DNA of 64,000 nucleotides from Grimontia celer. Lineage in GTDB: Bacteria > Pseudomonadota > Gammaproteobacteria > Enterobacterales > Vibrionaceae. Every line of letters begins with the position of its first letter. Positions within the stretch are counted from its first letter, which is position 1. Below are positions 52,408 through 60,970 of this stretch, one piece after another. The notes beneath the pieces are model-generated. The model was not told the origin of the DNA. It searched no databases and saw only the letters and a program-made list of their open reading frames with translations. Where the stretch lies: NCBI RefSeq assembly GCF_900055185.1, contig NZ_FIZX01000002.1, positions 438,586 to 502,585 of the forward strand. Direction: 5' to 3'. The position numbers and the translations under genes are program-made.

Positions 52408-53988
52408 ATGACGAAGAAAGCCACCAAAACCACCATGTGGGAGTTCCTCCAAAGTCTTGGTAAAACCTTTATGTTGCCTGTCGCGCTGCTGGCGTTCTCA
52501 GGTATTTTGCTCGGTGTGGGTAGCTCGTTATCGAGTAATGCTATTCGCGAAGCGATCCCTTTCTTAGATAACACTCTGCTTCAATACCTGTTTATGTGGA
52601 TGACCAAGATTGGCTTGGTGGCATTCATTTATCTGCCAGTGATGTTCGCGATTGCGATTCCACTGGGCCTGGCACGCGAAGAAAAAGGCGTGGCAGCCTT
52701 TGCGGGCTTCGTGGGTTATGCTGCGTTTAACCTGGCGATCAACTTCTTCCTGACCGTGAACGGTGTGCTGGGTGACGATCTGGAACGCAAAGCCTACGGC
52801 GTGAAGAGCATTATCGGCATTGAATCTATCGACACCGGTATTCTGGGTGCTGTGATGGTGGGTATCATCGTCGCCAAGCTGCATCAGCGTTTCTATACCT
52901 TCAAGATGCCGGATGCACTGGCGTTCTTCGGCGGCGCACGTTTTGTTCCAATCATTTCAGCAATCACGCTGGGTGTCGTGGGTGTACTGATCCCATTCGT
53001 ATGGCCTTACTTTGCAGCAGGCATCAACGGTATTGGTAACCTGATTGCAGGTGCTGGCGCGTTTGGTCCGTTCCTGTTCGGTACGGGTGAGCGTCTGCTG
53101 CTGCCTGTTGGCCTTCACCACATTCTGGTTGCACTGATCCGCTTCACTGAAGCAGGCGGCACCATGGAAGTGTGTGGTCAGACTGTCTCTGGCGCGCTGA
53201 ACATTTTCTACTCTGAACTGGCGTGTGCAGACACCAACGGCTTCAGCCCTGAAGTAACTGCATTCCTGTCTCAAGGCAAGATGCCAGCATTCCTTGGCGG
53301 TCTGCCGGGTGCAGCACTGGCGATGTACCACAGTGCTAAGCCTGAAAACCGCAGCAAAATTAAAGCGCTGCTGATCTCTGGTGTGGTGGCGTGTGTGGTC
53401 GGCGGTATCACAGAGCCTCTGGAATTCCTGTTCCTGTTCGTTGCACCGGCTCTGTACTTCATCCACGCTATCCTGACTGGCCTTGGCTTCATGGTTATGG
53501 GTCTGCTGGATGTGACTATCGGAAACACCGACGGAAACATCATTGACTTCCTGGTGTTCGGTATCCTGCAAGGTACGGCAACCAAATGGTATCTGGTTCC
53601 GGTAGTAGCAGGCGCATGGTTTGCGGTTTACTACACCGTGTTCAAGTTCGCGATTACCAAGTTCAACCTGAAAACCCCAGGCCGCGAAGTGGATACTGCA
53701 GAAGTAGATTCTGAGTTGGAAGCCGCGTTTATCAACGAATCTGGCAAAGGTGCAGCGATTCTGGCAGCACTGGGCGGTAAAGATAACATCACCGCGCTGG
53801 ACAACTGTATTACCCGCCTGCGTCTCTCTGTCAACAATATGGATCTGGTGGATGCTGACAAGCTGAAATCATACGGTGCGCTGGGTGTGGTGAAGTTGGA
53901 TGCCCACAACCTGCAAGTCGTGATTGGTACTCAGGTTCACCTGGTGAAAAATGAAATGCAGGCACTGATGACCGCAACAGCAAGCTGA
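52408..53988 (+). CDS. malX: PTS maltose/glucose transporter MalX (EIICB)
   Basis: 526 aa from the ATG at 52408, with CGGAGAG upstream; the frame is open to 52384. The EIIC membrane domain (1-400) has GVGSSLSSNAIRE, IPLGLAREEKGVAAFAGFVGY, LFGTGERLLLPVGLHHI and GITEPLEFLFLFVAP. A C-terminal EIIB domain has the phospho-accepting Cys467 in LDNCITRLRLS. It transports and phosphorylates a glucose- or maltose-like sugar across the inner membrane. First gene of the malX-malY unit. Confidence 0.95.
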   Translation: MTKKATKTTMWEFLQSLGKTFMLPVALLAFSGILLGVGSSLSSNAIREAIPFLDNTLLQYLFMWMTKIGLVAFIYLPVMFAIAIPLGLAREEKGVAAFAGFVGYAAFNLAINFFLTVNGVLGDDLERKAYGVKSIIGIESIDTGILGAVMVGIIVAKLHQRFYTFKMPDALAFFGGARFVPIISAITLGVVGVLIPFVWPYFAAGINGIGNLIAGAGAFGPFLFGTGERLLLPVGLHHILVALIRFTEAGGTMEVCGQTVSGALNIFYSELACADTNGFSPEVTAFLSQGKMPAFLGGLPGAALAMYHSAKPENRSKIKALLISGVVACVVGGITEPLEFLFLFVAPALYFIHAILTGLGFMVMGLLDVTIGNTDGNIIDFLVFGILQGTATKWYLVPVVAGAWFAVYYTVFKFAITKFNLKTPGREVDTAEVDSELEAAFINESGKGAAILAALGGKDNITALDNCITRLRLSVNNMDLVDADKLKSYGALGVVKLDAHNLQVVIGTQVHLVKNEMQALMTATAS

Positions 53989-54003
53989 TAACTTGTTCCC
54001 CTT

Positions 54004-54034
54004 AAACCCCCGCAGCTTAATAAGTCGGGGGTTT
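54004..54034. terminator. Terminator-like hairpin between malX and malY
   Basis: AAACCCCCG pairs with CGGGGGTTT, then TTT. It would cut most transcription after malX, giving malY a lower output. Confidence 0.75.
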
Positions 54035-54072
54035 TCCTGTTTGTCTAGATGAAAAACGACAAGAAGGCACAC

Positions 54073-55242
54073 ATGACATTTGATTTCGATACCCCAATTG
54101 ACCGCATGGGCACCTACTGCACCCAATGGGATTATGTGCAGGACAGGTTCGGCAAAGCTGGGCTACTTCCATTCACTATTTCAGACATGGACTTCGCTGC
54201 GCCAGTACCTGTTATGGAGGCGTTGAAAGCACGCTTGGAACATCCTGTTTTGGGCTATTCGCGCTGGAATCACGATGACTTTAAAAGTGCGATTGAAAGC
54301 TGGTATCAGCGCCGCTTCGATGTGCAAATTGATAAAGACACCATCGTTTACGGTCCCTCGGTGATTTACATCATCGCCAAGCTGATTGAAAAGTGGAGCC
54401 ATGCGGGTGATGGCGTAGTCTTTCAGACGCCCGCTTACGATGCGTTCGACAAGTTGGTAGAAGGGGCAGGGCGTCGCTGTGTGCGAAACCCACTCGTCAA
54501 AACAGAATTCGGCTGGGAAATAGACTGGGACTTGCTGGAAACGCAATTGGCAGAAGCCGATAACACGATTTTCCTGCTGTGCAGCCCACACAATCCAACC
54601 GGTCGTGTTTGGCAAAAAGAGGAACTACAGCGCATCGCTGAGCTTTGCGATGAGCATGATGTCGCTTTGATTTCAGATGAAATCCATATGGATGTGTCCT
54701 TAAAAGCACATACCCCATGGACGGGCTTTGGCATGGCGCAGCGATGGTCGCTCGTGACCTCTGCCTCCAAGTCTTTCAACATTCCGGCATTGAACGGCGC
54801 TTACGCTTTCATACCGGAAGACAAAGCGCGCAATGATTACCTGTTCAAACTGAAAGAAGTGGACGGACTGTCATCGCCTTCTATTCTCGGCGTGATAGGC
54901 ATGATGGCCGCCTACAACCATGGCGAAGCATGGCTCAATGCGCTGAATGCCTATGTACGTGAAAGCCACGAGCTTGTGCGCGATACACTTAGCCTGTTCC
55001 CTGAACTGAACTATGTGGTGCCTGATGCGACGTATTTGGCATGGATTGATTTGTCGCCTCTAAACCTAGATATGCAGAAGTTACAAGGCGATCTGATCGA
55101 ACACTTCAATGTCGCGATTATGGATGGCAGTGTTTATGGTGAGTCGGGCAAAGGGTATGTTCGCCTGAATCTGGGTTGTCCGCGCTCGAAAGTGGAAGCG
55201 GGATTGAAAGCCTTGGTTGGGGCGGTAAAAAGACAGCGCTAA
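54073..55242 (+). CDS. malY: MalY/PatB-family PLP-dependent C-S lyase
   Basis: 389 aa from the ATG at 54073, with AAGAAGG upstream (an ATG at 54049 lacks one). Fold-type I PLP enzyme: HNPTGRVW, ALISDEIHMDVSL and the PLP lysine in SASKSFNIPALNGAY. It cleaves cystathionine-type C-S bonds and, in E. coli, also lowers MalT activity. It is encoded with malX under MalI control. Confidence 0.93.
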   Translation: MTFDFDTPIDRMGTYCTQWDYVQDRFGKAGLLPFTISDMDFAAPVPVMEALKARLEHPVLGYSRWNHDDFKSAIESWYQRRFDVQIDKDTIVYGPSVIYIIAKLIEKWSHAGDGVVFQTPAYDAFDKLVEGAGRRCVRNPLVKTEFGWEIDWDLLETQLAEADNTIFLLCSPHNPTGRVWQKEELQRIAELCDEHDVALISDEIHMDVSLKAHTPWTGFGMAQRWSLVTSASKSFNIPALNGAYAFIPEDKARNDYLFKLKEVDGLSSPSILGVIGMMAAYNHGEAWLNALNAYVRESHELVRDTLSLFPELNYVVPDATYLAWIDLSPLNLDMQKLQGDLIEHFNVAIMDGSVYGESGKGYVRLNLGCPRSKVEAGLKALVGAVKRQR

Positions 55243-55276
55243 ATCAAACTCAAAGCTAAAGTTGTCTTTTGAAATG

Positions 55277-55296
55277 GCTCACTTCGGTGAGCTTTT
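55277..55296 (+). terminator. Terminator after malY with UUCG tetraloop
   Basis: GCTCAC-TTCG-GTGAGC followed by TTTT, 35 bp past the malY stop. Confidence 0.9.
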
Positions 55297-55378
55297 CTTA
55301 TTAAATCGACGCGTAAGGCTTTGGAACATAGCTATATTCAACTCTACAAAAGGAAATGAATAATATGGATGTACGACA

Positions 55379-55846
55379 ATGAAGAAAATTACCTTTGGGT
55401 TGTTTCTCGTAGCCTTACTAGCAGGTTGCTCTGGTCCCAAATACACAGCGACGCCAATCAGCGAAGCGAATCAAAGTACTGAAGTTACTATCGTAGAGCA
55501 TCCAGCTACCCGTAGTGTGTTTCTCGATAATATGCTGACGTGGTGTATGGATGAAGGCAAAAAATGCAAAGTGGCGAACCCCAATACCACTCCCGATCCA
55601 GAGGCACTGACTCTAACGTATATCTCCCGCTGGAGTTGGGATATTCGAACCTTTGTTGCTGATGCGAAAATCAAAGCTTACAAGAATGACGCCCAAGTGG
55701 GAGAAGTAGAATTTAAAGCGCCAAACCATGCCACATTGTCGAAGTACGGTGACGACAACAAACGCATTCAGGCCATGATGGATATTTTGTTTGGGCGAAT
55801 AAGCGTTTCTGAAGCGCAACAGAAGTTGAGCGCTGGAGAGTACTGA
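55379..55846 (+). CDS. Small lipoprotein of unknown function
   Basis: 155 aa with lipoprotein signal MKKITFGLFLVALLAGC (lipobox LAGC). The mature part is beta-rich with two more cysteines (LTWCMDEGKKCKV), perhaps a disulfide, and a C-terminal helical end (AMMDILFGRISVSEAQQKL). I recognise no family with confidence; proteins of this layout (Sbal_3080-type) are widespread in Vibrionaceae and Shewanella. A 5-8-codon frame overlaps the start codon by ATGA (see findings). Confidence 0.78.
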   Translation: MKKITFGLFLVALLAGCSGPKYTATPISEANQSTEVTIVEHPATRSVFLDNMLTWCMDEGKKCKVANPNTTPDPEALTLTYISRWSWDIRTFVADAKIKAYKNDAQVGEVEFKAPNHATLSKYGDDNKRIQAMMDILFGRISVSEAQQKLSAGEY

Positions 55847-55852
55847 AGAAAA

Positions 55853-55870
55853 AGCCCGCAATCGCGGGCT
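55853..55870. terminator. Hairpin between convergent lipoprotein genes
   Basis: AGCCCGC-AATC-GCGGGCT with A and C/T-rich flanks, between the genes at 55379 and 55884. Confidence 0.8.
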
Positions 55871-55883
55871 CTTCCTTTCAATT

Positions 55884-56354
55884 CTATTTCTTCGCCGAAC
55901 ATGTTCCCTTTATTGCCATCTTCAACTTAGAAACTTCTTCTTTACCGGTTGCTTCATCAACAAGCTCGACACCTGCGCCGCCGACAAAAGCGCCCATCTT
56001 AATGTACTGTTCTACAAAATAAAGCTGGCCTTTTTCGGTATCAACTAATAGATCATTAGGTGAAAATTCAGACTCAGTAGATACCTTCACCTGACCACCA
56101 CCCAATACTTCATGATAAAAGAAGACGCCTGGAGCGGTTTCGCCAATACATTCCCCTTCAATGAAAACATCTTTTTTCAACGCTGCACCGACTGGAGAAT
56201 CAATACGGTATACGTAGATGCCTGCGTTATCTGAGGAGGCTGGTGGATTGAACTGTTTTGCTGCATTGGTATCAGCATCCGAAACTGTAGGTACAGTCGC
56301 ACAACCTGATAGTGCAATGGCGGCAAACAGAGCCAAACTAACGACTTTTTTCAT
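55884..56354 (-). CDS. DUF2846-type lipoprotein
   Basis: 156 aa. Lipoprotein signal MKKVVSLALFAAIALSGC (lipobox LSGC). The domain shows AGIYVYRIDSPVGAALKKDVFIEGE in part (IYVYRIDSPVGA, VFIEGECIGE) and GVFFYHEVLGG, which fit the DUF2846 family of exported proteins of unknown function. Convergent with the lipoprotein at 55379. No functional link can be drawn. Confidence 0.8.
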   Translation of the reverse strand: MKKVVSLALFAAIALSGCATVPTVSDADTNAAKQFNPPASSDNAGIYVYRIDSPVGAALKKDVFIEGECIGETAPGVFFYHEVLGGGQVKVSTESEFSPNDLLVDTEKGQLYFVEQYIKMGAFVGGAGVELVDEATGKEEVSKLKMAIKGTCSAKK

Positions 56355-56631
56355 GTTATTCCCTCAACACTTAATGAAGTGGCTAATTGAACCAAATAAG
56401 GAGGTACAGGATTGCGATGTGTTCGAGCGTTTGGGAAATTATTATATTGAATAGTCAGAATTTTTTACGCCCGCCACGATTTCTAAACGTTGAATACTTG
56501 GATTTTTCGAACACGTTATTAGTTGCGAATCCTTACTTTCTATCAACAGCGAGACACTTGGTTACGACATTTCATGCATATAGTGATGGATGGTTCCGTT
56601 GTGAATCTGATTGAAGAGGAGAACCACCATC

Positions 56632-57660
56632 ATGCAGGGAAACAACTACGTCGATACTCAGCTTTTTAAAAAGCTGACCGCTTTTCAAGATGAATGCGCC
56701 AATACATCTACTCCCGACTATACCTTCTTTGACCGTGTGCTCAGTCAGGTCGAAAACAGCGTCGAAATGGAACATGGGTATAAGGCGAGATTGAAACGCC
56801 GCCTTCAGGTGCTTTCCAATGAATCATTGAATGTTCTTGTGCTCGGTTCGCCCAAAACAGGCAAGTCCGCCATGTTGTCTGCGCTGTTTGGAGAGAGAGA
56901 TTGGTCTCGCTCGGCCAACGAGATTCAGCGAACAGAACTCAACCGAGTGACGCTTTGGGAAGCTAACCTTCCGGATTGCAGCCCAGAGTCTAAGCCTCTA
57001 ATCCAGGAATTGTCTGCACTATTGTCTGAAACCGATGACCACAACAAGCCACTGATTGATCTGGTCATGGTGGTACTTGATGCATCTTCCAGCAACGTTG
57101 ACGATTGTTACCTCGATATCTGCCGCACGATCATTCCCATGATGGGTCGGAACGCTGATGGTCGATTAATGGTACTTTTCAGCAAGTGTGACAAAGTCGC
57201 TCATGCTATTCGTGGCGAATACGTAAAGGATGTGATGCCGATGGATGCCGAAATCTGGCTAGATTGCACAGCGGCTACGCTTCGGTATCGACTGATTGAT
57301 AATGCAGGTGTTCAGACCCGACCCTTTGCGTTCAGCTCGGTGCCGGGCGAATCCCCAAATGGGCGTCCTTTCAACCTGCTTAGACTTCTGGCACGCACCA
57401 TGGAAACTCTGCCGGAAGACAAAGCACTTACCTTACTCAATCATGTAATCAGCCGTGGGGATGACCACTGGCGCGAGCATGATGACAACCTGCTTTATCT
57501 TCAGTTAATTGAGAATGCCTGTTTCGACGCCATTCATCTTGGTGCGCACGATGGTGATCGATTTGGTGGTCAGCTCGGTGCGTTTTTAGGACGTCATGGC
57601 CGTGCGCTTGGAAACATTGTTTCAGATGAAATCCGCAGTCAACTGGGTATTTCTGTATAA
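56632..57660 (+). CDS. P-loop GTPase-like protein, degenerate partner (paralogue 1)
   Basis: 342 aa from the ATG at 56632, preceded by AGAGGAG. Walker A GSPKTGKS at 72-79 is intact. Where the paralogue has the G3 motif WDYPG this protein has WEANLPDC, and where it has NKVD this one has SKCD (184-187). It may therefore bind nucleotide poorly or not hydrolyse it. The C-terminal RFGGQLGAFLGRHGR motif is shared with the second protein. It is followed by a strong terminator and, 246 bp on, by its paralogue. Function unknown; the pair does not look like Era, Der or EngB. Confidence 0.78.
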   Translation: MQGNNYVDTQLFKKLTAFQDECANTSTPDYTFFDRVLSQVENSVEMEHGYKARLKRRLQVLSNESLNVLVLGSPKTGKSAMLSALFGERDWSRSANEIQRTELNRVTLWEANLPDCSPESKPLIQELSALLSETDDHNKPLIDLVMVVLDASSSNVDDCYLDICRTIIPMMGRNADGRLMVLFSKCDKVAHAIRGEYVKDVMPMDAEIWLDCTAATLRYRLIDNAGVQTRPFAFSSVPGESPNGRPFNLLRLLARTMETLPEDKALTLLNHVISRGDDHWREHDDNLLYLQLIENACFDAIHLGAHDGDRFGGQLGAFLGRHGRALGNIVSDEIRSQLGISV

Positions 57661-57667
57661 ATGTGCA

Positions 57668-57694
57668 AAAGGGCTCACTACTCAGTGAGCCTTT
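57668..57694 (+). terminator. Terminator after paralogue 1
   Basis: GGCTCACT-ACTC-AGTGAGCC with AAAA before and TTT after, 11 bp past the stop codon. It gives the two paralogues separate transcripts. Confidence 0.85.
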
Positions 57695-57833
57695 AACTCC
57701 CCTAGTTTCATCAGCTTCAAACCGCACATCATTCCTTAAGTAAACAAATTGTTAAGCACTATCAAGAGCGAGACAAATCGGTGCTTGTGCATTGCGTATA
57801 GTTGCAGATGACAAATTGGTTACGTGAATGGTA

Positions 57834-57880
57834 ATACCCAAGCTGACAGGAAGTCGCTGGCGTGAAAAACGCTTGGGTAT
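57834..57880 (+). promoter_or_regulatory. Stem-loop leader upstream of the second GTPase-like gene
   Basis: ATACCCAAGC (57834-57843) pairs perfectly with GCTTGGGTAT (57871-57880). The 27-base loop carries a smaller CGCTGGCG-containing structure. It ends 26 bp before the gene start and so is probably part of its 5' untranslated region. Not a riboswitch I recognise. Confidence 0.5.
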
Positions 57881-57906
57881 AGGAAGTATTTACCGAGGAC
57901 ATACCC

Positions 57907-58872
57907 ATGGAAAACAGCAAGTCATTTTCTCAACAACTGGCCTGGGACATCAGCCACTCTTCACTGGTGGACGAGTTCAAAAAATCTACTTTGCAACTGC
58001 GTCTGCATGAGCTGGAAGATCAGCCGCTGAACATTATGGTTGCTGGCCCTAAAGGCGTGGGTAAAACAACCACGATCAAAGCGATGTTTGGCAATGATTT
58101 GACCGAAGAATTCAATGCATCGTCTGGTATTACCCGTTTCCAAAATGGCAATCTGGTTGTGTGGGATTACCCCGGTCACAACGGTGATGAGCAGCACGAC
58201 AAAATGCTGGATATGCAGATTGGTTCGACCCTTAGCGAAAGCGATGCTGAGGGTAACCCGCTTATCGATATGGTGGTTGTGGTGCTGGATGCTGCGGAGC
58301 GAAACCTGAACCAAGGCTATCGACTGATTTGCGATGTGATAGTGCCTGCCCTGGGTAGCAAGTTTGAAGATCGTCTCGTGGTTGGCCTGAACAAAGTAGA
58401 CTTGGCGAGCCATAGCTACGAGTGGGATTTCATTAACGACTCACCTGCTAACGAAGTAGAGATCTGGCCGGAAAGCACGGCGTCTTTGATTCGTCACTGC
58501 ATGTTGGATGAGTCTGGCCTTGAGATTGCCCCCGTTTGTTATGCCGCTGACTTTGAACGTTCAAACGGCGACGGTCGTCGTCCGTTCAACACCATCAAGC
58601 TGCTCAATCAAATCGTAGCGAAGTTGCCCGCAGAGAAAAAAATCACCTTGGTGGATACACCGCTGAACCAGCAATCACTGGCTTGGTTTGATAGTGATGA
58701 CCGCATGAATTACGTGGTGGAAGTAGAAAACTCCCTGTTTGATTCCATCTACCAAGGAGCGCGCGGTGGTGCCAGATTTGGTGGATTGCTTGGCGCGTAC
58801 ATGGGCAAGCAAGGGCGAGAGATTGGTTACCTGCTTCGTCGCAATCTGCGCAAGCGTTTGAATCTGGCTTAA
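57907..58872 (+). CDS. P-loop GTPase-like protein (paralogue 2)
   Basis: 321 aa, with GAGGAC before the ATG. Complete GTPase motifs: G1 GPKGVGKTT (47-55), G3 DYPG (87-90) and G4 NKVD (162-165); IDMVVVVLDAAERN precedes G4. The C-terminus ends in RFGGLLGAYMGKQGREIGYLLRRNLRKRLN (shown here as RFGGLLGAYMGKQGR), a Gly-rich amphipathic stretch shared with paralogue 1 that could touch membrane. No transmembrane helix. The two proteins align over the P-loop, NPLIDM/KPLIDL and C-terminal parts, so they arose by duplication. Family not recognised beyond TRAFAC-type GTPase. Confidence 0.82.
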   Translation: MENSKSFSQQLAWDISHSSLVDEFKKSTLQLRLHELEDQPLNIMVAGPKGVGKTTTIKAMFGNDLTEEFNASSGITRFQNGNLVVWDYPGHNGDEQHDKMLDMQIGSTLSESDAEGNPLIDMVVVVLDAAERNLNQGYRLICDVIVPALGSKFEDRLVVGLNKVDLASHSYEWDFINDSPANEVEIWPESTASLIRHCMLDESGLEIAPVCYAADFERSNGDGRRPFNTIKLLNQIVAKLPAEKKITLVDTPLNQQSLAWFDSDDRMNYVVEVENSLFDSIYQGARGGARFGGLLGAYMGKQGREIGYLLRRNLRKRLNLA

Positions 58873-58890
58873 GCGCCTATAAATAAAGAG

Positions 58891-58915
58891 AAAGGAGCCG
58901 AATGGCTCCTTTTTT
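58891..58915. terminator. Bidirectional terminator
   Basis: AAAGGAGCC-GAAT-GGCTCCTTT followed by TTT, between the convergent GTPase-like and K+-channel genes. Confidence 0.92.
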
Positions 58916-58932
58916 ATTTACTACGATTGGTA

Positions 58933-59958
58933 TTAATCCCATTTAAAGTCCAGCACCCTTTCATCGGCGATGTAGAACAGCAAATCGTTGGGCTTGATTT
59001 CCTGATCAAGCGGCGGGTTCAGCCTGACATGGCTATCGCGTCGGAAGCCAATCAAGGTCGCGTCATGCTCTTTCTTCATCCGCAGGAAGAGTGCTTCCAC
59101 TGTTGTGTATTGCGCATCGCCAGGATAGGTGACCGCATATTGGGTCATGCCTTTTCGTGTGTTCAAAAGCTCATGGTGAAGCTCAGAAGAGCCCGGATCC
59201 ACGGCGGATTTCGCCATCATTTCCACTGACACAGAAGGAATGCACTCCGCGTTCGGGCAATGCGTTTTCAACAGGCTGGCCAGCACTTCTTCCTGGAAGT
59301 AAGCGAGAATGTGAACATCCGGATTTTTGCTGGCGCAGAATAGGGCAGCAGCGAAGGTGATGTCGTCTTCCGGGTTATCGATAATGATACAGTCTGCATC
59401 GGAAACGCCAGCGCGACTCATGGCGGTTTCATCGGTAAAACTGGCGGTGCGGACAAAATCGATTTCCTTTGGTAACGGGTTTTCGATGTCAGCACGCACG
59501 CAAAGTACGATAGGGCGCTTGTCCTTTTCTTCATGGAGAAGCATGTCGATGAGGTGAAGGGTTCGGTTCTCATTCCAACCCAAAATCAAAATGTGTCCGG
59601 ACACGTCAATGCTCCTTCTTCCTAACAGTCCTTTGCGCCAATACTCAATGGTTACACCTGCCAACCGGCCAACACCAATGGCAAAAATACTTAGTCCACA
59701 GGGGATGACAAACAGGGCGACAATCCATTTACCCGCCGTTGTAGTGGGGGACATGTCGCCGTAACCCACGGTAGACGCGGTCACTAACAGATAATAGATA
59801 TAATCAACGAAGGGAGAAGTGAGTGCCTGCTCTCCCGCTAAGCGAAGCAATACCCAGCTTATGATGGCGTAGGCCAACACAGCAGTGAGGACGTGCTTCC
59901 CGCTCAAACGCTGAAATTGAGAGGTGATCCATCGGCGAACCATGTACCACTTGTTCAT
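58933..59958 (-). CDS. Two-helix potassium channel protein with RCK (TrkA-N) domain
   Basis: 341 aa inner-membrane protein. Two membrane helices flank the selectivity filter TVGYGD (in LLVTASTVGYGDMSP). A cytoplasmic RCK domain begins GHILILGWNENRTLHLIDML and continues to the end. It is a Kch/MthK-like K+ channel, probably gated by a nucleotide or ion. The ATG at 59958 has AAGGA upstream. Monocistronic. Confidence 0.92.
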   Translation of the reverse strand: MNKWYMVRRWITSQFQRLSGKHVLTAVLAYAIISWVLLRLAGEQALTSPFVDYIYYLLVTASTVGYGDMSPTTTAGKWIVALFVIPCGLSIFAIGVGRLAGVTIEYWRKGLLGRRSIDVSGHILILGWNENRTLHLIDMLLHEEKDKRPIVLCVRADIENPLPKEIDFVRTASFTDETAMSRAGVSDADCIIIDNPEDDITFAAALFCASKNPDVHILAYFQEEVLASLLKTHCPNAECIPSVSVEMMAKSAVDPGSSELHHELLNTRKGMTQYAVTYPGDAQYTTVEALFLRMKKEHDATLIGFRRDSHVRLNPPLDQEIKPNDLLFYIADERVLDFKWD

Positions 59959-60128
59959 CAGCCGTTTTCCTTAACCTTCTTAGAGTTCAAACTAGCGTGC
60001 CACTATAACAGTCTAATCCATCAGCAAATTTCTCAATTTTGCCGACTGTGAAAAAGTTCTCATCTTCGCGCTAGGCAGTCGCATTAATTAGCGTGTAGAT
60101 TGAAATCAGTGACGAAAAGGATCGCGCC

Positions 60129-60476
60129 ATGAGTGACAACAAATATCTCGATGAATTTTCCGACGATGGATTCTGGACCAAAGCCCGTAACTTTGCGCAA
60201 AAAGCGGGTTACGACGTATTGGAAAATGCCCTCAAGCTCTATTATTCCGCGACAGATGACGACACACCGAAATGGGCGAAAACGACTATTTTCGCTGCGC
60301 TCGGCTACTTTATCGCGCCTATTGATGCCATTCCCGACCTCACGCCTGCCGTCGGCTTCTCTGATGACCTTGGTGTACTGGCGGCAGCCGCCGCTGCGGT
60401 AGTGATGCATGTGAAAACAGAACACGGTGAGAAAGCAGGCGAGAAGCTGGATCAGTGGTTTAAGAAGCTCAATTAA
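60129..60476 (+). CDS. YkvA/DUF1232-family membrane protein
   Basis: 115 aa. The DUF1232 motif is visible: WAKTTIFAALGYFIAPIDAIPDLTP (in part YFIAPIDAIPDLTP), then GFSDDLGVLAAAAAAV. One or two hydrophobic segments anchor it in the inner membrane. Role unknown in all relatives. AAAGGATCG precedes the ATG. It is followed 23 bp later by the cupin gene, so they may be co-transcribed. Confidence 0.88.
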   Translation: MSDNKYLDEFSDDGFWTKARNFAQKAGYDVLENALKLYYSATDDDTPKWAKTTIFAALGYFIAPIDAIPDLTPAVGFSDDLGVLAAAAAAVVMHVKTEHGEKAGEKLDQWFKKLN

Positions 60477-60499
60477 TTTACCCAGAGAGGGGAAAGGGC

Positions 60500-60889
60500 A
60501 TGAAAGGAAGCAGAGTCAACCTCAAGGATGCGTTTGAGAAAGTCACTTTCCTTGAGGATCGAACGCCGGAGCACTCGCTGAGTGGGGAAGGTGAAGATGC
60601 ATTTGCCACGCTTTCGGAGTATCGCGATGGCGGCGTATTCATTGCCCACTACGAAGGAAAGAGCGAGTGGGAACGCCATCCCGGTGACGAGCTGGTGCAT
60701 GTGCTGGAAGGACAAACCACCATTTTCTTGCTCAATGGCGATGACGAAACACTCATTTCCTTATCTGCAGGAGAGTTGGTCGTGGTTCCCGAAAATGTCT
60801 GGCATCGCTTTGATACGCCGAGCGGCGTGAAAGTGATGACAGTGACACCGCAGCCGACTGAACACAGTATCGAAAGACCTGACAACTAG
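60500..60889 (+). CDS. Cupin-domain protein
   Basis: 129 aa single cupin barrel. Motif 1: WERHPGDELVHVLEGQTTIF; motif 2: LSAGELVVVPENVWHRFDTP. The metal ligands would be the two His in motif 1 (RHPGDELVHV) with Glu, and the His in motif 2. Could be a small isomerase, dioxygenase-like or sensing protein; the exact role is unknown. Near-operonic with the YkvA-like gene. Confidence 0.88.
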   Translation: MKGSRVNLKDAFEKVTFLEDRTPEHSLSGEGEDAFATLSEYRDGGVFIAHYEGKSEWERHPGDELVHVLEGQTTIFLLNGDDETLISLSAGELVVVPENVWHRFDTPSGVKVMTVTPQPTEHSIERPDN

Positions 60890-60970
60890 CGGAAATCAGC
60901 TCGGAATTTCTGGCTGTCGTGCTAGAATCGCTGCCCTGCAATTTCCGGACAAAGTCGACTAGGCGCCACC

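Noticed and set aside
52957-53571. 204-codon minus-strand frame inside malX
   Set aside because: Antisense to MalX EIIC; Gln/His/Arg-rich shadow composition.
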